Shown here one piece after another: positions 15,814 to 25,172 of a stretch of DNA of 64,000 nt. Both the position numbers and the translations under genes were made by a program. A model generated the notes under the pieces. The model ran no database searches and had not been told where the DNA came from. It was given only the letters and a program-made list of their open reading frames with translations. How positions within the stretch are numbered: the first letter of the stretch is position 1; every line of letters begins with the position of its first letter. Origin of the DNA: a candidate division FCPU426 bacterium (GTDB taxonomy: Bacteria > Oederibacteriota > Muellerivitia > Muellerivitales > Muellerivitaceae); assembly GCA_030041545.1 (NCBI GenBank), contig JASHNQ010000097.1, forward strand, positions 39,210-103,209. The letters run 5' to 3'.

Positions 15814-17955
15814 TTAGAACGAAACCTGCGTTCCCCCGTAAGCCGACAGGCCCGGCGCGCTGTAGCCGTACACTTCCTCGTACCATTGGTTGAACAGGTT
15901 GTCCACCCGGGCAAAGAGCTTCACCTGGCTGTTCACCTGGTAGGAAACCCTCAAGTTCACCAGGAAGTAACTAGGCAGTGTCACCACCGTCGTAGCGGTT
16001 TCCCCCGTGGCCGCGTTCACCAGGTTGTTTCCAAAATCATCGTCCAAGCTGTCACCCACGTAAATCAAGGAAGCTCCCAAGCCGACCTTGTCCAGCTGGT
16101 AATCCAAGTCGCCGCCCGCCTTGTTCTGAGGCCGCCTGATGAGCGGGACGTTATCGGTCAAGTCCCAAGCGCAAGTGTAGGTGTAGTTTCCCCTCACGCT
16201 CAAGTTGGGAATGCCGTCGAATGCCAGTGTGGCTTCCACGCCGTAGGTCCGGGCCTTGCCGATATTCTGGTAATTCGTGGAACCGAATTGGATCAAATGG
16301 GTGATGTCGCTGTCAAAATAATCGGCGCCGATTTTTAGGAACTTCTCACCGCCGATCGGTTGTTCAAAGCCGAAGTCGTATCCCAAACTTGTTTCCGGTT
16401 GAAGTTGCGGATTCCCATAATTGGGGTCATAAAGCTGGTAAAGGTTCGGCGCCAAAAAACCCGTCCCATAATTGGCCGTCCATTTCGTATCCAACCCGGG
16501 CACCCAATAAGCCAATCCCGCCTGGTAGGTCGAATGGGTTCCAAATTGGCTGTTGTCCTCCCAGCGGCCCCCCAGGTTGAAAAATAAACGGTCTTCGAGC
16601 GAGGTCAGGCTTTCCGCGAAACCGGAAAGAACCTGGACCATGGTCGCGGGGGACGCATCCGTGAACGGCCCATAGATCGGGTCGGCGCTGGTGTCGTTGG
16701 AAGCCGCCCATTCGTCCTGGCCCTGCACGCCCAGCACGACCGATTCCTCCTTCAGCAAATGAAGATCGTTCTGCCAAATGGCTTGGGCGGTCTGGCCGTC
16801 GAAGTTCCCGGTTTCCGAGTAATTGTTGTAAGCGTTAGTGACGGCGTTATAAAGGCGGTTGTCGTCAAAAAAGGCCAAATTCAAGGATTGCTCCCAACTT
16901 CCATCCAAGAGCTTCCAATCCGTACGGCTGTCGGCCATGAACTGTTTTTGGAGGGCGAAATAATCGGGATCGTCCGTCAGATAAGAGGCTGTCGCCAGGC
17001 CTCCGTCAAAAAGAACTGTGTTGTAGGCGTCCAGGCTGGTGTTGGACTGGCTGTAACGCAGGAAAACTTTTTCTTCCAGGTTCGAAGCCAAATCCGATCC
17101 CAGCCGCAGGGAAGCGGTGTTGGTATCGTCGCCGTTGTTGACGGACCCGGCGGTTGACGGTTCAAAAGCGGCATCGGCCGCGTCCAAACCCTTGACACTC
17201 AAAGCCGGAAACCCAGCCGTGTTATAGTGGGACGCGTCGAAATTGAAGTAACCGCCGTTGTCCCCGCCTTGGGCCGAAACCACCTCACGGGAAGTCCCGT
17301 AGGAGCCCCCTTCCACCAAAGCCGAACCACCTAAAGGCGCCGGGCCGCTTTGGGGGATGATGTTGATGACCCCGCCGATGGCGTTGGAACCCCATAAAGT
17401 GCTTTGGGGTCCACGGACCACTTCGATTTGTTGGATCCCTTCCAGCGATAATCCATCCAGGTAGTCGTAAGAGAAAGCCGCGCCAATAGGATCATTCAAG
17501 GGGATTCCATCCAACAAAACCAAGGTGTCCTCCGGATTATTACCGCGGATATAAATGGAAGCGACTTCCCCCGGGTTGCCGGTTTGGGCAACCTCCAACC
17601 CCGGCACCTCCTGAATGGCATCCAGGGCCGTGCTGGATTGCTTTTTTTCAATGTCCTGGGCCGTGATCACGGTCATGGAATCGGTCACCTGGGAAACCGG
17701 CGTGTCCAGCCGGTTGGCGGTCACCACCACTTCGGACATGGAAATCGGCGCTTGGGCCGCGGTGGTATTGGCGGAAGGCTCAACGGCGGAGATGTTACCG
17801 GCGGCCGTTGGGGTGGCCCCCGAAAGCGGAACGGACGGCGTGGAGGAAGGAACCGGGGTTGACTCTTGCGCGGAAAGGGGGCTTATCCCCCCGAAGAAAA
17901 AAACCAGGAACAGCGAAAGAACGGCCAACTGCAACGACAGGATGATTCTCATCAT
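15814..17955 (-). CDS. btuB: TonB-dependent outer-membrane receptor, BtuB-like (cobalamin/cobinamide)
   Basis: 713 residues. A signal peptide (LAVLSLFLVFFFGGISPLSA) is followed by a Pro/Thr/Ser-rich spacer. A TonB box-like SMSEVVVTANR leads into the plug domain (QEVPGLEVAQTGNPGEVASI and EVVRGPQSTLWGSNAIGGVI) and then a beta-barrel that ends in aromatic TQVSF, the C-terminal phenylalanine needed for outer-membrane insertion. A cobalamin riboswitch lies just upstream, so the substrate is very likely a corrinoid. Downstream is a strong terminator. Moves B12 into the periplasm with energy from TonB. Confidence 0.93.
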   Translation of the reverse strand: MMRIILSLQLAVLSLFLVFFFGGISPLSAQESTPVPSSTPSVPLSGATPTAAGNISAVEPSANTTAAQAPISMSEVVVTANRLDTPVSQVTDSMTVITAQDIEKKQSSTALDAIQEVPGLEVAQTGNPGEVASIYIRGNNPEDTLVLLDGIPLNDPIGAAFSYDYLDGLSLEGIQQIEVVRGPQSTLWGSNAIGGVINIIPQSGPAPLGGSALVEGGSYGTSREVVSAQGGDNGGYFNFDASHYNTAGFPALSVKGLDAADAAFEPSTAGSVNNGDDTNTASLRLGSDLASNLEEKVFLRYSQSNTSLDAYNTVLFDGGLATASYLTDDPDYFALQKQFMADSRTDWKLLDGSWEQSLNLAFFDDNRLYNAVTNAYNNYSETGNFDGQTAQAIWQNDLHLLKEESVVLGVQGQDEWAASNDTSADPIYGPFTDASPATMVQVLSGFAESLTSLEDRLFFNLGGRWEDNSQFGTHSTYQAGLAYWVPGLDTKWTANYGTGFLAPNLYQLYDPNYGNPQLQPETSLGYDFGFEQPIGGEKFLKIGADYFDSDITHLIQFGSTNYQNIGKARTYGVEATLAFDGIPNLSVRGNYTYTCAWDLTDNVPLIRRPQNKAGGDLDYQLDKVGLGASLIYVGDSLDDDFGNNLVNAATGETATTVVTLPSYFLVNLRVSYQVNSQVKLFARVDNLFNQWYEEVYGYSAPGLSAYGGTQVSF

Positions 17956-18061
17956 GGGCCCACTCCCGAGGCGAGGCTTGATCGGGAGAGAAGGGGAGGA
18001 AAAACCGGTGAGGCGAGGTTAGTTCTCCGCTTCTTATTCCCGAAGAAGCCGTCGAAAATTC

Positions 18062-18210
18062 ACCTCAAGGCCGGTCTCCTGACTCGGGGCTTCTTATCCG
18101 GGCCTTCCCATCCTTGCGGACAGTGGCTGCCGGAAGAAAACATCGCCCCTCACAGTGGCGGGTCCGTGCCGGATTCTCACCGGCTTCCCGAACACCCTGA
18201 GTTGTAGAGG
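18062..18210 (-). promoter_or_regulatory. Cobalamin riboswitch upstream of btuB
   Basis: On the minus strand the conserved core is complete: GGTGTTCGGGAAGCCGGTGA near the 5' side, GGACCCGCCACTGTGA in the middle, and the B12 box AGTCAGGAGACCGGCC at the 3' side. Located between the end of cobB and btuB. High cobalamin should lower btuB expression. Confidence 0.95.
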
Positions 18211-18211
18211 T

Positions 18212-18240
18212 TAAATACTCCTATCGTTGCGGCTTGTCAA
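18212..18240 (-). promoter_or_regulatory. Promoter of the btuB riboswitch transcript
   Basis: TTGACA (18240-18235), a 17-bp spacer and TATTTA (18217-18212) on the minus strand. It overlaps the last codons of cobB, so btuB has its own start even though it follows cobB. Confidence 0.75.
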
Positions 18241-19714
18241 CGTCAAACCTTTCGCACCGATCCATGAAAGCGGCGGCGATCCGGGGATTGGATATGAAGT
18301 GCAGGTGGATATAGCTGGCCAATAGGTTCCGGGATTGGAAGCCTTCCGTAAAATTTTTTCCCGTACTGGTGACGCAGTCGTAGGCGGGCTTTCCCTTGAA
18401 GCGGTTGGAGACGATCCGGGAATGGTGGAACTCATGCCCCCGCGCCGGGGTGCCTTGGGGACCCAGCAGGCAGTCCCGCGCGGCTTTCAATTCCACGTAA
18501 CGGATGGTGAGGTGGTTTTTCTCCATTTTCACTTTCAGGGGGAGGGCCCCCACCATGGGGAAAGCCTCACCGTCGAAACCGGCAAGGCTCTTCGAAAGAT
18601 ACATCAGGCCGCCGCATTCGGCGTAGACCGGCATGCCCTCCTTGGTCCGGCGGAGAATTTCTTTTTTCAATCCCTGGTTCGCCGCCAGTTCCTTTGGAAA
18701 ACTTTCCGGATAGCCTCCGCCGAAGTAGAGGCCCTTTAAGCCAGGCGGAAGCCTGCGGTCCCTCAAGGGGCTGAAGTAAACCAATTGGGCGCCGGCTTCC
18801 TCCAGCATTCCCAAATTCTCCGCGTAGTAAAAGCAAAAAGCCTCGTCCCTGGCCACGCCGATGCGGATTTTAGGAATTGCGGGCGAACTGGAGGGTTGGT
18901 CCTTTCCCCCTCTGAAAGAGGGGGACAAAGGAGGAGTTAGCCTTATCCCATTACTGCTTCGGGAACGGCTAATACCCCCCCACCCCCCTTTTTCAAAGGG
19001 GGGCATCGCTGCTGTCGATTTACCTTTCTGAACTTGCAAAAACCGAGTCCATTTATCTAAATCCACTGTTTGTTCCGCAACTTCCACCAAGGCTGCCTTG
19101 ACCTTTTCGGCTTTCTCGTTCTCCTCGATGGTCTTTAATCCCAAGTGCCTCTCGGGGATGGCGAAACTTTCCAAACGGGGCAAATAGCCGACGACTTTCC
19201 TCCGGAGGGAGGGCTTTAGGGATTTCATCACCATCTCGTAATGAGCCCGGCTGCCGGCCCGGTTGAGGAGGATGCCCGCGATCTTCACGCGAGGGTCGAA
19301 CGCCATCAAGCCCTCAATCACCGCGCCTGCGGTCACCGTCATGCCCCAAATATCCACCACCAACACAACGGGCACATCCAGGCGCCGGGCGATTTCCGCC
19401 GAACTGCCCGAGGTCGTCCCGTTTTTACCGTCATAAAGGGCGCCCATGCCTTCCAGCACGGACACTTCCACGCGATTGGAATATTCCCGGAAGCTCTCCT
19501 CCACGCCTTTCCAGCCCATCATCCACAGGTCCAGGTTGATGGAATCTTTGCCGGCGGCCAAGCGGTGGTAGCCCCCGTCGATGAAGTCCGGGCCGATCTT
19601 AAAGGGCTGGACCTTGAAACCTTTTTGGGCCAAAAGGGAGAGAAGGGCGAACGTAACGGTGGTTTTACCCACGCCGCTGTGGGTGCCGGCTATGAGGAAA
19701 GTAGTCGGGTTCAT
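18221..19714 (-). CDS. cobB: Cobyrinic acid a,c-diamide synthase (CbiA/CobB)
   Basis: 497 residues. ATP- and glutamine-dependent amidation of carboxylates a and c. The N-terminal P-loop domain begins IAGTHSGVGKTTVTFALL; the C-terminal glutamine amidotransferase domain starts near IPKIRIGVARDEAFCFYYAE and contains the nucleophile in PVYAECGGLMYLS. The linker, about residues 232-273, is encoded by GGGGG/CCCCC palindromic repeats (18895-19022) and reads as low-complexity FEKGGWGG and LSPSFRGGK. Both catalytic domains remain intact and in frame. Its start overlaps the btuF stop by 4 bp. Confidence 0.95.
   Translation of the reverse strand: MNPTTFLIAGTHSGVGKTTVTFALLSLLAQKGFKVQPFKIGPDFIDGGYHRLAAGKDSINLDLWMMGWKGVEESFREYSNRVEVSVLEGMGALYDGKNGTTSGSSAEIARRLDVPVVLVVDIWGMTVTAGAVIEGLMAFDPRVKIAGILLNRAGSRAHYEMVMKSLKPSLRRKVVGYLPRLESFAIPERHLGLKTIEENEKAEKVKAALVEVAEQTVDLDKWTRFLQVQKGKSTAAMPPFEKGGWGGISRSRSSNGIRLTPPLSPSFRGGKDQPSSSPAIPKIRIGVARDEAFCFYYAENLGMLEEAGAQLVYFSPLRDRRLPPGLKGLYFGGGYPESFPKELAANQGLKKEILRRTKEGMPVYAECGGLMYLSKSLAGFDGEAFPMVGALPLKVKMEKNHLTIRYVELKAARDCLLGPQGTPARGHEFHHSRIVSNRFKGKPAYDCVTSTGKNFTEGFQSRNLLASYIHLHFISNPRIAAAFMDRCERFDVDKPQR
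18895..19022. repeat. Composite palindromic element in frame within cobB
   Basis: Contains CCCCCTCTGAAAGAGGGGG (18907 onward) and CCCCCCTTTTTCAAAGGGGG (about 18984-19004), two perfect hairpins, plus an inner GTTAGCC / GGCTAAT pair. The layout is that of a mobile-looking palindromic repeat found between genes in many bacteria, here translated as part of CobB. Confidence 0.8.
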
Positions 19715-20580
19715 GGTTCGGGAGTCTTGCGAGCCTGGGCAAAGGCGTCGGACAACAGCTCGGCCAAGTGCAGTATGGTGGGGCCCGGCACCATCAGGTC
19801 GTCGCCTTGGAAGCTATAGATGTGCCCTTCCCGGACGGCCTTCAAGGACGGCAGCTGTTTCCAGGAATCCAAGTCCGCTTTTTCCTCCCCCGGTTTCGTC
19901 TGGGGGGGAAGGACCGTGATGATGACGTCCGGGTCGCGGCTCACGATCTGCTCCTTGGAAACCATGGGATATTCCACGGGCGAATCCTCCAGTACGTTTT
20001 TGCCGCCCGTCCATTGGATGAGCTCATCCACGAAATTATGGGATCCCACGCCATAAAGCTGTTGGAGCGTGCCGGGCGTGTGGTCCACGATGAAAAGCAC
20101 GGAAAGAGGGGTTTCGTGGGGCTGGCTGCCCTTGAGTCGGTCCAGCCGGGCCTGGAGGCGGGCTTTGGCCCTCCGCGCATCGGCCACATGACCTAATTTT
20201 TCACCGATGGCGTCATAAAGCTTCAGGACATCCTCGACCGTGGCCCAGTTCAGGACCCAAACCGGCAGGTGCAGCTTCTTGAACTTCGCCCCGCCGTCGC
20301 TGGTGAACTGGGGCACCAGGATGAGGTCGGGCTTGAGTGAAACGATTTTTTCAATATTAGGATTCAACCACCCCCCAACCTTTGCCTTTTGCTGGGCTTC
20401 GGGCGGGAACTTGCAGTAATTGGTCACCCCCACCAATTGGTCCTGGGCGCCGATGTCGTAGATGATCTCGGTGAAATTGGGGGAGAGGGAGATCACCCGC
20501 TGGGGAGGGGCTTGGGAAAAAGCATGGCCAAGCCCCAAAATGAGAAAAATAGCCAGCCCCATCAATCCCCGAAGTTTCAT
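19711..20580 (-). CDS. btuF: Periplasmic cobalamin-binding protein of ABC transporter (BtuF-like)
   Basis: 289 residues from the ATG at 20580 (GGTGG five bases upstream); an in-frame GTG is 9 bp earlier. The N-terminal signal LMGLAIFLILGLGHAFS precedes the mature class III binding-protein fold: RVISLSPNFTEIIYDIGAQD, LKPDLILVPQFTS, and later SRDPDVIITVLPPQ. No lipobox cysteine is evident. It would pass B12 from BtuB to the BtuCD permease coded at 33860-35667. Overlaps cobB by 4 bp. Confidence 0.88.
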   Translation of the reverse strand: MKLRGLMGLAIFLILGLGHAFSQAPPQRVISLSPNFTEIIYDIGAQDQLVGVTNYCKFPPEAQQKAKVGGWLNPNIEKIVSLKPDLILVPQFTSDGGAKFKKLHLPVWVLNWATVEDVLKLYDAIGEKLGHVADARRAKARLQARLDRLKGSQPHETPLSVLFIVDHTPGTLQQLYGVGSHNFVDELIQWTGGKNVLEDSPVEYPMVSKEQIVSRDPDVIITVLPPQTKPGEEKADLDSWKQLPSLKAVREGHIYSFQGDDLMVPGPTILHLAELLSDAFAQARKTPEP

Positions 20581-20629
20581 GGAATCCACCGCCTATTGGA
20601 ATGAAAAGCCTCTCGTGTACAATTCTCCT

Positions 20630-20827
20630 ATGGCATTTCCCCAACCCACCACCAAGCATTGCAGCCGCTGCGGCAAAAGTTTCCAATGCGGCACCGCCGA
20701 AGTCAACGGCAATTGCTGGTGTTCCTTTTATCCCGTTTTGAAGGTCCGCACCGGGGCGGATTGCATGTGCCCGGACTGCCTGCTCAAGGCCACCCTGCTG
20801 CAGGAACCGGAGGAGAAGCGGAAATGA
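20630..20827 (+). CDS. Small cysteine-rich (CWC-type) protein
   Basis: 65 residues with eight cysteines in HCSRCGKSFQCG, NGNCWC and GADCMCPDC, which would form a compact metal-binding knuckle. The NCWC signature marks the cysteine-rich CWC family. Its stop overlaps the next gene by 4 bp; the pair is therefore translationally coupled. Divergent from btuF (49 bp between starts). The function is not known to me; the coupling hints at a role with the cobalamin-binding protein downstream. Confidence 0.82.
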   Translation: MAFPQPTTKHCSRCGKSFQCGTAEVNGNCWCSFYPVLKVRTGADCMCPDCLLKATLLQEPEEKRK

Positions 20828-21747
20828 AAAACTTGCGCATCGCCACCTTCATGCCCTCGGCCACCGAAATGGTCTGTTCCCTTGGGCTCTTCGACCAACT
20901 CGTGGGCGTTTCCCACCATTGTAACTACCCCGAGGAAGTCCAACAAAAGCCCGTCGTGGTGAAAAGCGTCCTGGACTACACGGTCATGACCTTGGCCCAG
21001 ATCGACGAAGCGGTCAGCCGGCGCCACGCCTCGAGCCACAGCCTCTACGACGTGGATGAAGCCCTCATCCGTCAAACCGCCCCCAACCTCATCGTCACCC
21101 AAAACCTCTGCCAGCTTTGCGCGCCCTCGGGCAACGAGGTCACCCAAGTGCTCAAGACCCTCGACCCCAAGCCCGATATCCTTTGGCAGACCCCCCATTG
21201 CCTGGAGGACATCTTCAGCGACCTGCTGGCCCTGGGCGAGAAAACGGGCACCTTGGCGAAGGCCCAAGCCATGGTCCGGGACGCCCGCCAGCGCATCGCG
21301 GCGGTCCAACAAGCCACGAAGGGCCTTCCCAAAATGAAGGCTTTCTTCATGGAATGGGTGGACCCCACTTACTGCGGCGGCCACTGGATCCCCGAGATGA
21401 TGGACTGGGCCGGGGGCAGCGACCCCATCGCCCGGCCTGGGGTGGACTCGGTGCGCACCGCCTGGGAGGATGTGGTGGCCTATAACCCTGACGTTTTAGT
21501 GGTGGCCCCCTGCGGCTTCGACACGAAAAAATCCCTGGAACAGGCAGAGCTACTCAAAAATCGGCCCGGTTGGGCAGAGCTCTCGGCGGTGAAAAAGAAA
21601 CAGGTCTGGGCGGTGGCCGCCAACAGTTATTTCGCCCGGCCTGGCATGAGGCTCGTGGACGGCGTTGAGATCCTGGCCCATCTTTTTCATCCCGGACAGT
21701 TCCCTTGGAAAGGGCCCCAAGACGCTTTCGCGCCAGTACCTCTTTAA
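20824..21747 (+). CDS. Cobalamin-binding protein, BtuF-like but without signal peptide
   Basis: 307 residues. Begins directly with the class III binding-protein fold (LRIATFMPSATEMVCSLGLF, then DQLVGVSHHCNYPEEV), has NLIVTQNLCQLCAPSG and ends with the family's ARPGMRLVDGVEILAHLFHP. There is no signal peptide, so it should stay in the cytoplasm. It differs from BtuF at 19711 mainly by cysteine and histidine-rich stretches. Cytosolic BtuF-like proteins are often annotated as cobalamin-binding; their role is unclear. A degenerate fragment of a second copy is at 25630-25735. Confidence 0.85.
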   Translation: MKNLRIATFMPSATEMVCSLGLFDQLVGVSHHCNYPEEVQQKPVVVKSVLDYTVMTLAQIDEAVSRRHASSHSLYDVDEALIRQTAPNLIVTQNLCQLCAPSGNEVTQVLKTLDPKPDILWQTPHCLEDIFSDLLALGEKTGTLAKAQAMVRDARQRIAAVQQATKGLPKMKAFFMEWVDPTYCGGHWIPEMMDWAGGSDPIARPGVDSVRTAWEDVVAYNPDVLVVAPCGFDTKKSLEQAELLKNRPGWAELSAVKKKQVWAVAANSYFARPGMRLVDGVEILAHLFHPGQFPWKGPQDAFAPVPL

Positions 21748-21762
21748 TTCCCCAAAATCTAC

Positions 21763-22761
21763 CTAAAAGTTCTCGTTGAAGGCCACTTCCCCGGTGACGC
21801 CCACCTGGTAGGCGGACACGCGGCGCTCAAAGAAATTGGTCAGTTCCTGGACGTCCTGCAACTCCATGAAATGGAAAGGGTTCCGGGAACCATAATGCGG
21901 TTGGAAGCCCAGATTCAGGAGCCTTTGATCCGCCACGTATTGCAGGTATTGGCGCATCTCGGCGGGGGAGAGCCCCGCCACCCCCTCCCCCAGCAGGTCC
22001 TCGGCGAACTGCGTCTCGCACTCAATGGCGTCCGATATCATTTCCAGCACTTGTTTCTCCAAACCCGCTTCCACGAGGGAAGGGGATTCCTGCCGGATGG
22101 TTTCCACCACTTGGAAGGCGAAGGCCATGTGCATGCTTTCGTCCCGGAAGACCCAGTTGGTGCCCGCGGCCAACCCGTTGAACAGCCCTTTCGAGCGCAG
22201 GAAATAAACGTAGGCGAAAGCCGCGAAGAAGAACATGCCTTCCACGGCGGCGGCGAAGCTGATGAGGTTCAGCAGGAACCGCCGTTGGTCCTCCGCCGTC
22301 CCCAGTTCGCCCATGGCTTGTATGGAACTAATCCACTTGAAGCAGAATTGGGCCTTCTTCTTGATCGTGGGGATGTTTTCCACGGCCGCGAAGGCCTTTT
22401 CCCGCTCCTTCACGTCCGGCACGTAATTGTCCAAAAGGGTCAGGTAAAACTGGACGTGCAGGGCCTCCTCGTAAAGCTGCCGCGAGAGGTAAAGCCTGGC
22501 CTCCGGCGAGTTGATGTGCTTGTAGAGGTTCAACACCAGGTTGTTGGCCACGATGGAATCGCCGGTGGCGAAGAAGGCCACTAGCCGCTGGATCAAATGC
22601 CGCTCCGCCGGGGATATCCTTTCCCGCAAGTCGGCGAGGTCCGTGGAAAAATCCACCTCCTCCACGGTCCAGGTGTTCTGGATGGCCTTCTTGTACATCT
22701 CGTAGAAGACCGGGTACTTCATGGGCCTGAGCGTTAGTTGAAAACCGGGTTCCAGGATCAT
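21763..22761 (-). CDS. nrdB: Ribonucleoside-diphosphate reductase, beta subunit
   Basis: 332 residues. Holds the di-iron/tyrosyl radical cofactor for class I reductase. The iron site is visible in EEALHVQFYLTLLD (Glu, His) and DESMHMAFAFQVVE (Glu, His). A Tyr falls three residues after HVQF's start (ExxHxxxY), the position of the stable radical tyrosine, so this is not the Phe-type class Ic enzyme. The ATG overlaps the nrdA stop (ATGA). The frame is open far upstream inside nrdA, but that extension is antisense-like filler and is rejected. Confidence 0.96.
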   Translation of the reverse strand: MILEPGFQLTLRPMKYPVFYEMYKKAIQNTWTVEEVDFSTDLADLRERISPAERHLIQRLVAFFATGDSIVANNLVLNLYKHINSPEARLYLSRQLYEEALHVQFYLTLLDNYVPDVKEREKAFAAVENIPTIKKKAQFCFKWISSIQAMGELGTAEDQRRFLLNLISFAAAVEGMFFFAAFAYVYFLRSKGLFNGLAAGTNWVFRDESMHMAFAFQVVETIRQESPSLVEAGLEKQVLEMISDAIECETQFAEDLLGEGVAGLSPAEMRQYLQYVADQRLLNLGFQPHYGSRNPFHFMELQDVQELTNFFERRVSAYQVGVTGEVAFNENF

Positions 22762-25172
22762 TGGCAGGCCTCGCAGGAGTTCGGGTTTTCCAGCGAACAG
22801 GCCACTGCCTGTCCGTCCGGTAGGGGGGCCGGGGTGGTCGCCTTGGAGGCCGCCACCTCCACCGTGGACTTGGCGATCCTGGTGGCGGGCCTCGAGCGCA
22901 GGTAATAGGTCGTCTTGAGCCCCTTCTTCCATGCGTACATGTACATGGAGGAGAGTTTGCCGATATTGGGGGATTCCATGAACAAGTTCAGCGACTGGCT
23001 TTGGTCGATAAAAGCTCCTCGGGACGCCGCCATGTCCACCAAGGACTTTTGGGGAATCTCCCAAACCGTGCGGTAAAGCTCCCGGATGGGAGCGGGGATA
23101 TCCGTGACCTCCTGGATGGACCCCTCCCCCGCCTTGATCCGGTTTCGGATGGATTCGGTCCAAAGTCCCAGGTTCTTGAGCTCCGCCACCAGGTAGCGGT
23201 TGATCTGCATGAACTCGCCCGAAAGGGTCTCCCGCTTGAAGAGGTTGGAAACCTGGGGTTCGATGCACTCGTAACAGCCACAGAGGGAGGCGATGGTGGC
23301 CGTCGGGGCGATGGCGATCATGAGGGAATTGCGCAATCCGTGTTTCTTGATCCTCTCTCGCAATTCCTCCCACCGGCCCATCTCCTTCAGCGCGACGCCC
23401 CAAAGTTCGAACTGGAAGACACCCTCGGCCATACGGGTCTCTTTGAACGCCTCGTGGGCACCTTGCTTTTCAGCCAACTCGCAGGAAGCGGAAAGGGCGG
23501 CGAAATAGATCTCCTGTTGGATTTGGGTGGAAAGCTCCTGGGCCTGGGGGCTGTCAAAGGGAATCTTTATTTGGAAAAAGACGTCCTGGAGCCCCATGAT
23601 CCCCAGCCCCACGGGGCGCCAGCGGCGGTTGGAATCCTCCGCCGAGGGGATGGCGTAATAGTTGATGTCGATCACCCGGTCCAGCTGCCGGATGGCCAGG
23701 GCCACGTTGGCCCGCAGCTTCCCGAAATCGAACCCGCTGGAGGTGACGTGCCGCCCTAGGTTGAGCGACCCCAGGTTGCAGACCGCCGTTTCGTCCTTGG
23801 AGGTGACCTCCAAAATCTCGGTGCAAAGATTCGAGAGGTGGATGGTTCCGCCCTGGGCCGTCTGGTTGCCCTTGCGGTTGGCCGAATCCTTGAAGCACAT
23901 CCAGCCGTTGCCCGTTTGGGCCAGGGTCCGCATCATCTTGGCATAAAGGTCCCGGGCCGAAACTTGTTTCGTGAAAAGGCCCTGGGCCTCGGCCTCCACA
24001 TATACCTTCTCGAACCTTTCCCCGTAGAGGTCCGTCAATTGCGGGACAGCCTTGGGATCGAACAGGGACCACAGGGCCCCGTCCACGGCCCGCCTCATGA
24101 AAAGGTCCGGCACCCAGTTGGCCAGGTTGAGGTTGTAGGTGCGCCGGGCCCCGTCGCCGGTATTGTCCTTGAGCTCCAGGAATTCCTCAATATCCGCGTG
24201 CCAGGGTTCCAGGTAGACGCAGCAGGCTCCCTGGCGCTTACCCCCCTGGTTGACCGCGGCTACCGAGGAATCCAAGGTCTTGAGCCAAGGCACGATCCCC
24301 GAGGAATGGCCGTTGGTGCCCTTGATCAGGGAACCCCGGCTCCGGATCCGGCTGTAGGCAATGCCGATGCCGCCCGCGAATTTCGAAAGAAGGGCGGCGT
24401 CGGTGTATTTTTGGTAGATGGATTCCAGGTCGTCTTGGGGCGAATCCAGGAGGAAACAGGACGAGAGTTGGGGGCGCCGGGTGCCCGAGTTGAACAGGGT
24501 GGGTGTGGAGGGCATGTATTCCAGCGAAGAGACGAGCCGGTAGAAATCCACGGCCTCGCCCGCGTCCTGGAATAAACCGCAGGCGATCCGCATGAAGAAA
24601 TATTGGGGGGTCTCAATGACATCGCGCGTGGTGGGATTCTTGAGAAGGTACCGGTCGTAAAGGGTCCTCAGCCCGAAGTATTCGAAGAGGTCGGTGGAAT
24701 AAGATTCGATGGCCGTGTTCAACTTGCGGCTGTTCTCGGAGGCGGCCTTCACCATCTTCTTGTCCACCAACCCCAGTTTGGCGCCCGCTTCCACCGATTC
24801 GGTGAAGTTATGGATTTCCTGGTTCATCACTTCCTTGTCGATATAGGTGGCCAGCAACCGGGCGGCCAGGCGGGAGTATTCGGGTTCCTCGGCGATGAGG
24901 TGGGCGGCGGTCTGGATGGAAAGCTTGTCCAGTTCCTTGGTGGTGGCCCCGTCATAGAGGCCGCTAATGGTCTTGGTGGCCACCCGCATGGGGTCCACTT
25001 GGGAAAGCCCCCCGCAGCAGCGGGCGACCGCCCGGACGATCTTGTTGGGGTCCACGGGCTCGAAGGAGCCGTTGCGCTTCTTGACCCGCATCATGGTGTG
25101 GATGATGACATCCTGGGGAATGGAAGATTGGGTCGGGGTAACGACGGGGCTACCGGATGGGTTTTCGCTCAC
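22758..25172 (-). CDS. nrdA: Ribonucleoside-diphosphate reductase, alpha subunit (class I)
   Basis: 804 residues from a GTG with AGGAG eight bases upstream. An N-terminal ATP-cone (RVKKRNGSFEPVDPNKIVRA) suggests allosteric activity control. The catalytic barrel shows SSCFLLDSPQDD, NLCTEI and AVCNLGSLNLG (radical and redox cysteines). The C-terminal tail NPNSCEACQ carries the cysteine pair that re-reduces the active site. Reduces NDPs to dNDPs with NrdB, requires oxygen to make the radical. A cobalamin riboswitch lies in its leader. Confidence 0.97.
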   Translation of the reverse strand: MSENPSGSPVVTPTQSSIPQDVIIHTMMRVKKRNGSFEPVDPNKIVRAVARCCGGLSQVDPMRVATKTISGLYDGATTKELDKLSIQTAAHLIAEEPEYSRLAARLLATYIDKEVMNQEIHNFTESVEAGAKLGLVDKKMVKAASENSRKLNTAIESYSTDLFEYFGLRTLYDRYLLKNPTTRDVIETPQYFFMRIACGLFQDAGEAVDFYRLVSSLEYMPSTPTLFNSGTRRPQLSSCFLLDSPQDDLESIYQKYTDAALLSKFAGGIGIAYSRIRSRGSLIKGTNGHSSGIVPWLKTLDSSVAAVNQGGKRQGACCVYLEPWHADIEEFLELKDNTGDGARRTYNLNLANWVPDLFMRRAVDGALWSLFDPKAVPQLTDLYGERFEKVYVEAEAQGLFTKQVSARDLYAKMMRTLAQTGNGWMCFKDSANRKGNQTAQGGTIHLSNLCTEILEVTSKDETAVCNLGSLNLGRHVTSSGFDFGKLRANVALAIRQLDRVIDINYYAIPSAEDSNRRWRPVGLGIMGLQDVFFQIKIPFDSPQAQELSTQIQQEIYFAALSASCELAEKQGAHEAFKETRMAEGVFQFELWGVALKEMGRWEELRERIKKHGLRNSLMIAIAPTATIASLCGCYECIEPQVSNLFKRETLSGEFMQINRYLVAELKNLGLWTESIRNRIKAGEGSIQEVTDIPAPIRELYRTVWEIPQKSLVDMAASRGAFIDQSQSLNLFMESPNIGKLSSMYMYAWKKGLKTTYYLRSRPATRIAKSTVEVAASKATTPAPLPDGQAVACSLENPNSCEACQ

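Noticed and set aside
22762..23403. Open extension of nrdB far into nrdA
   Set aside because: The extension overlaps the 3' end of nrdA in another frame and has no family similarity; the ATGA overlap start at 22761 fits NrdB length.
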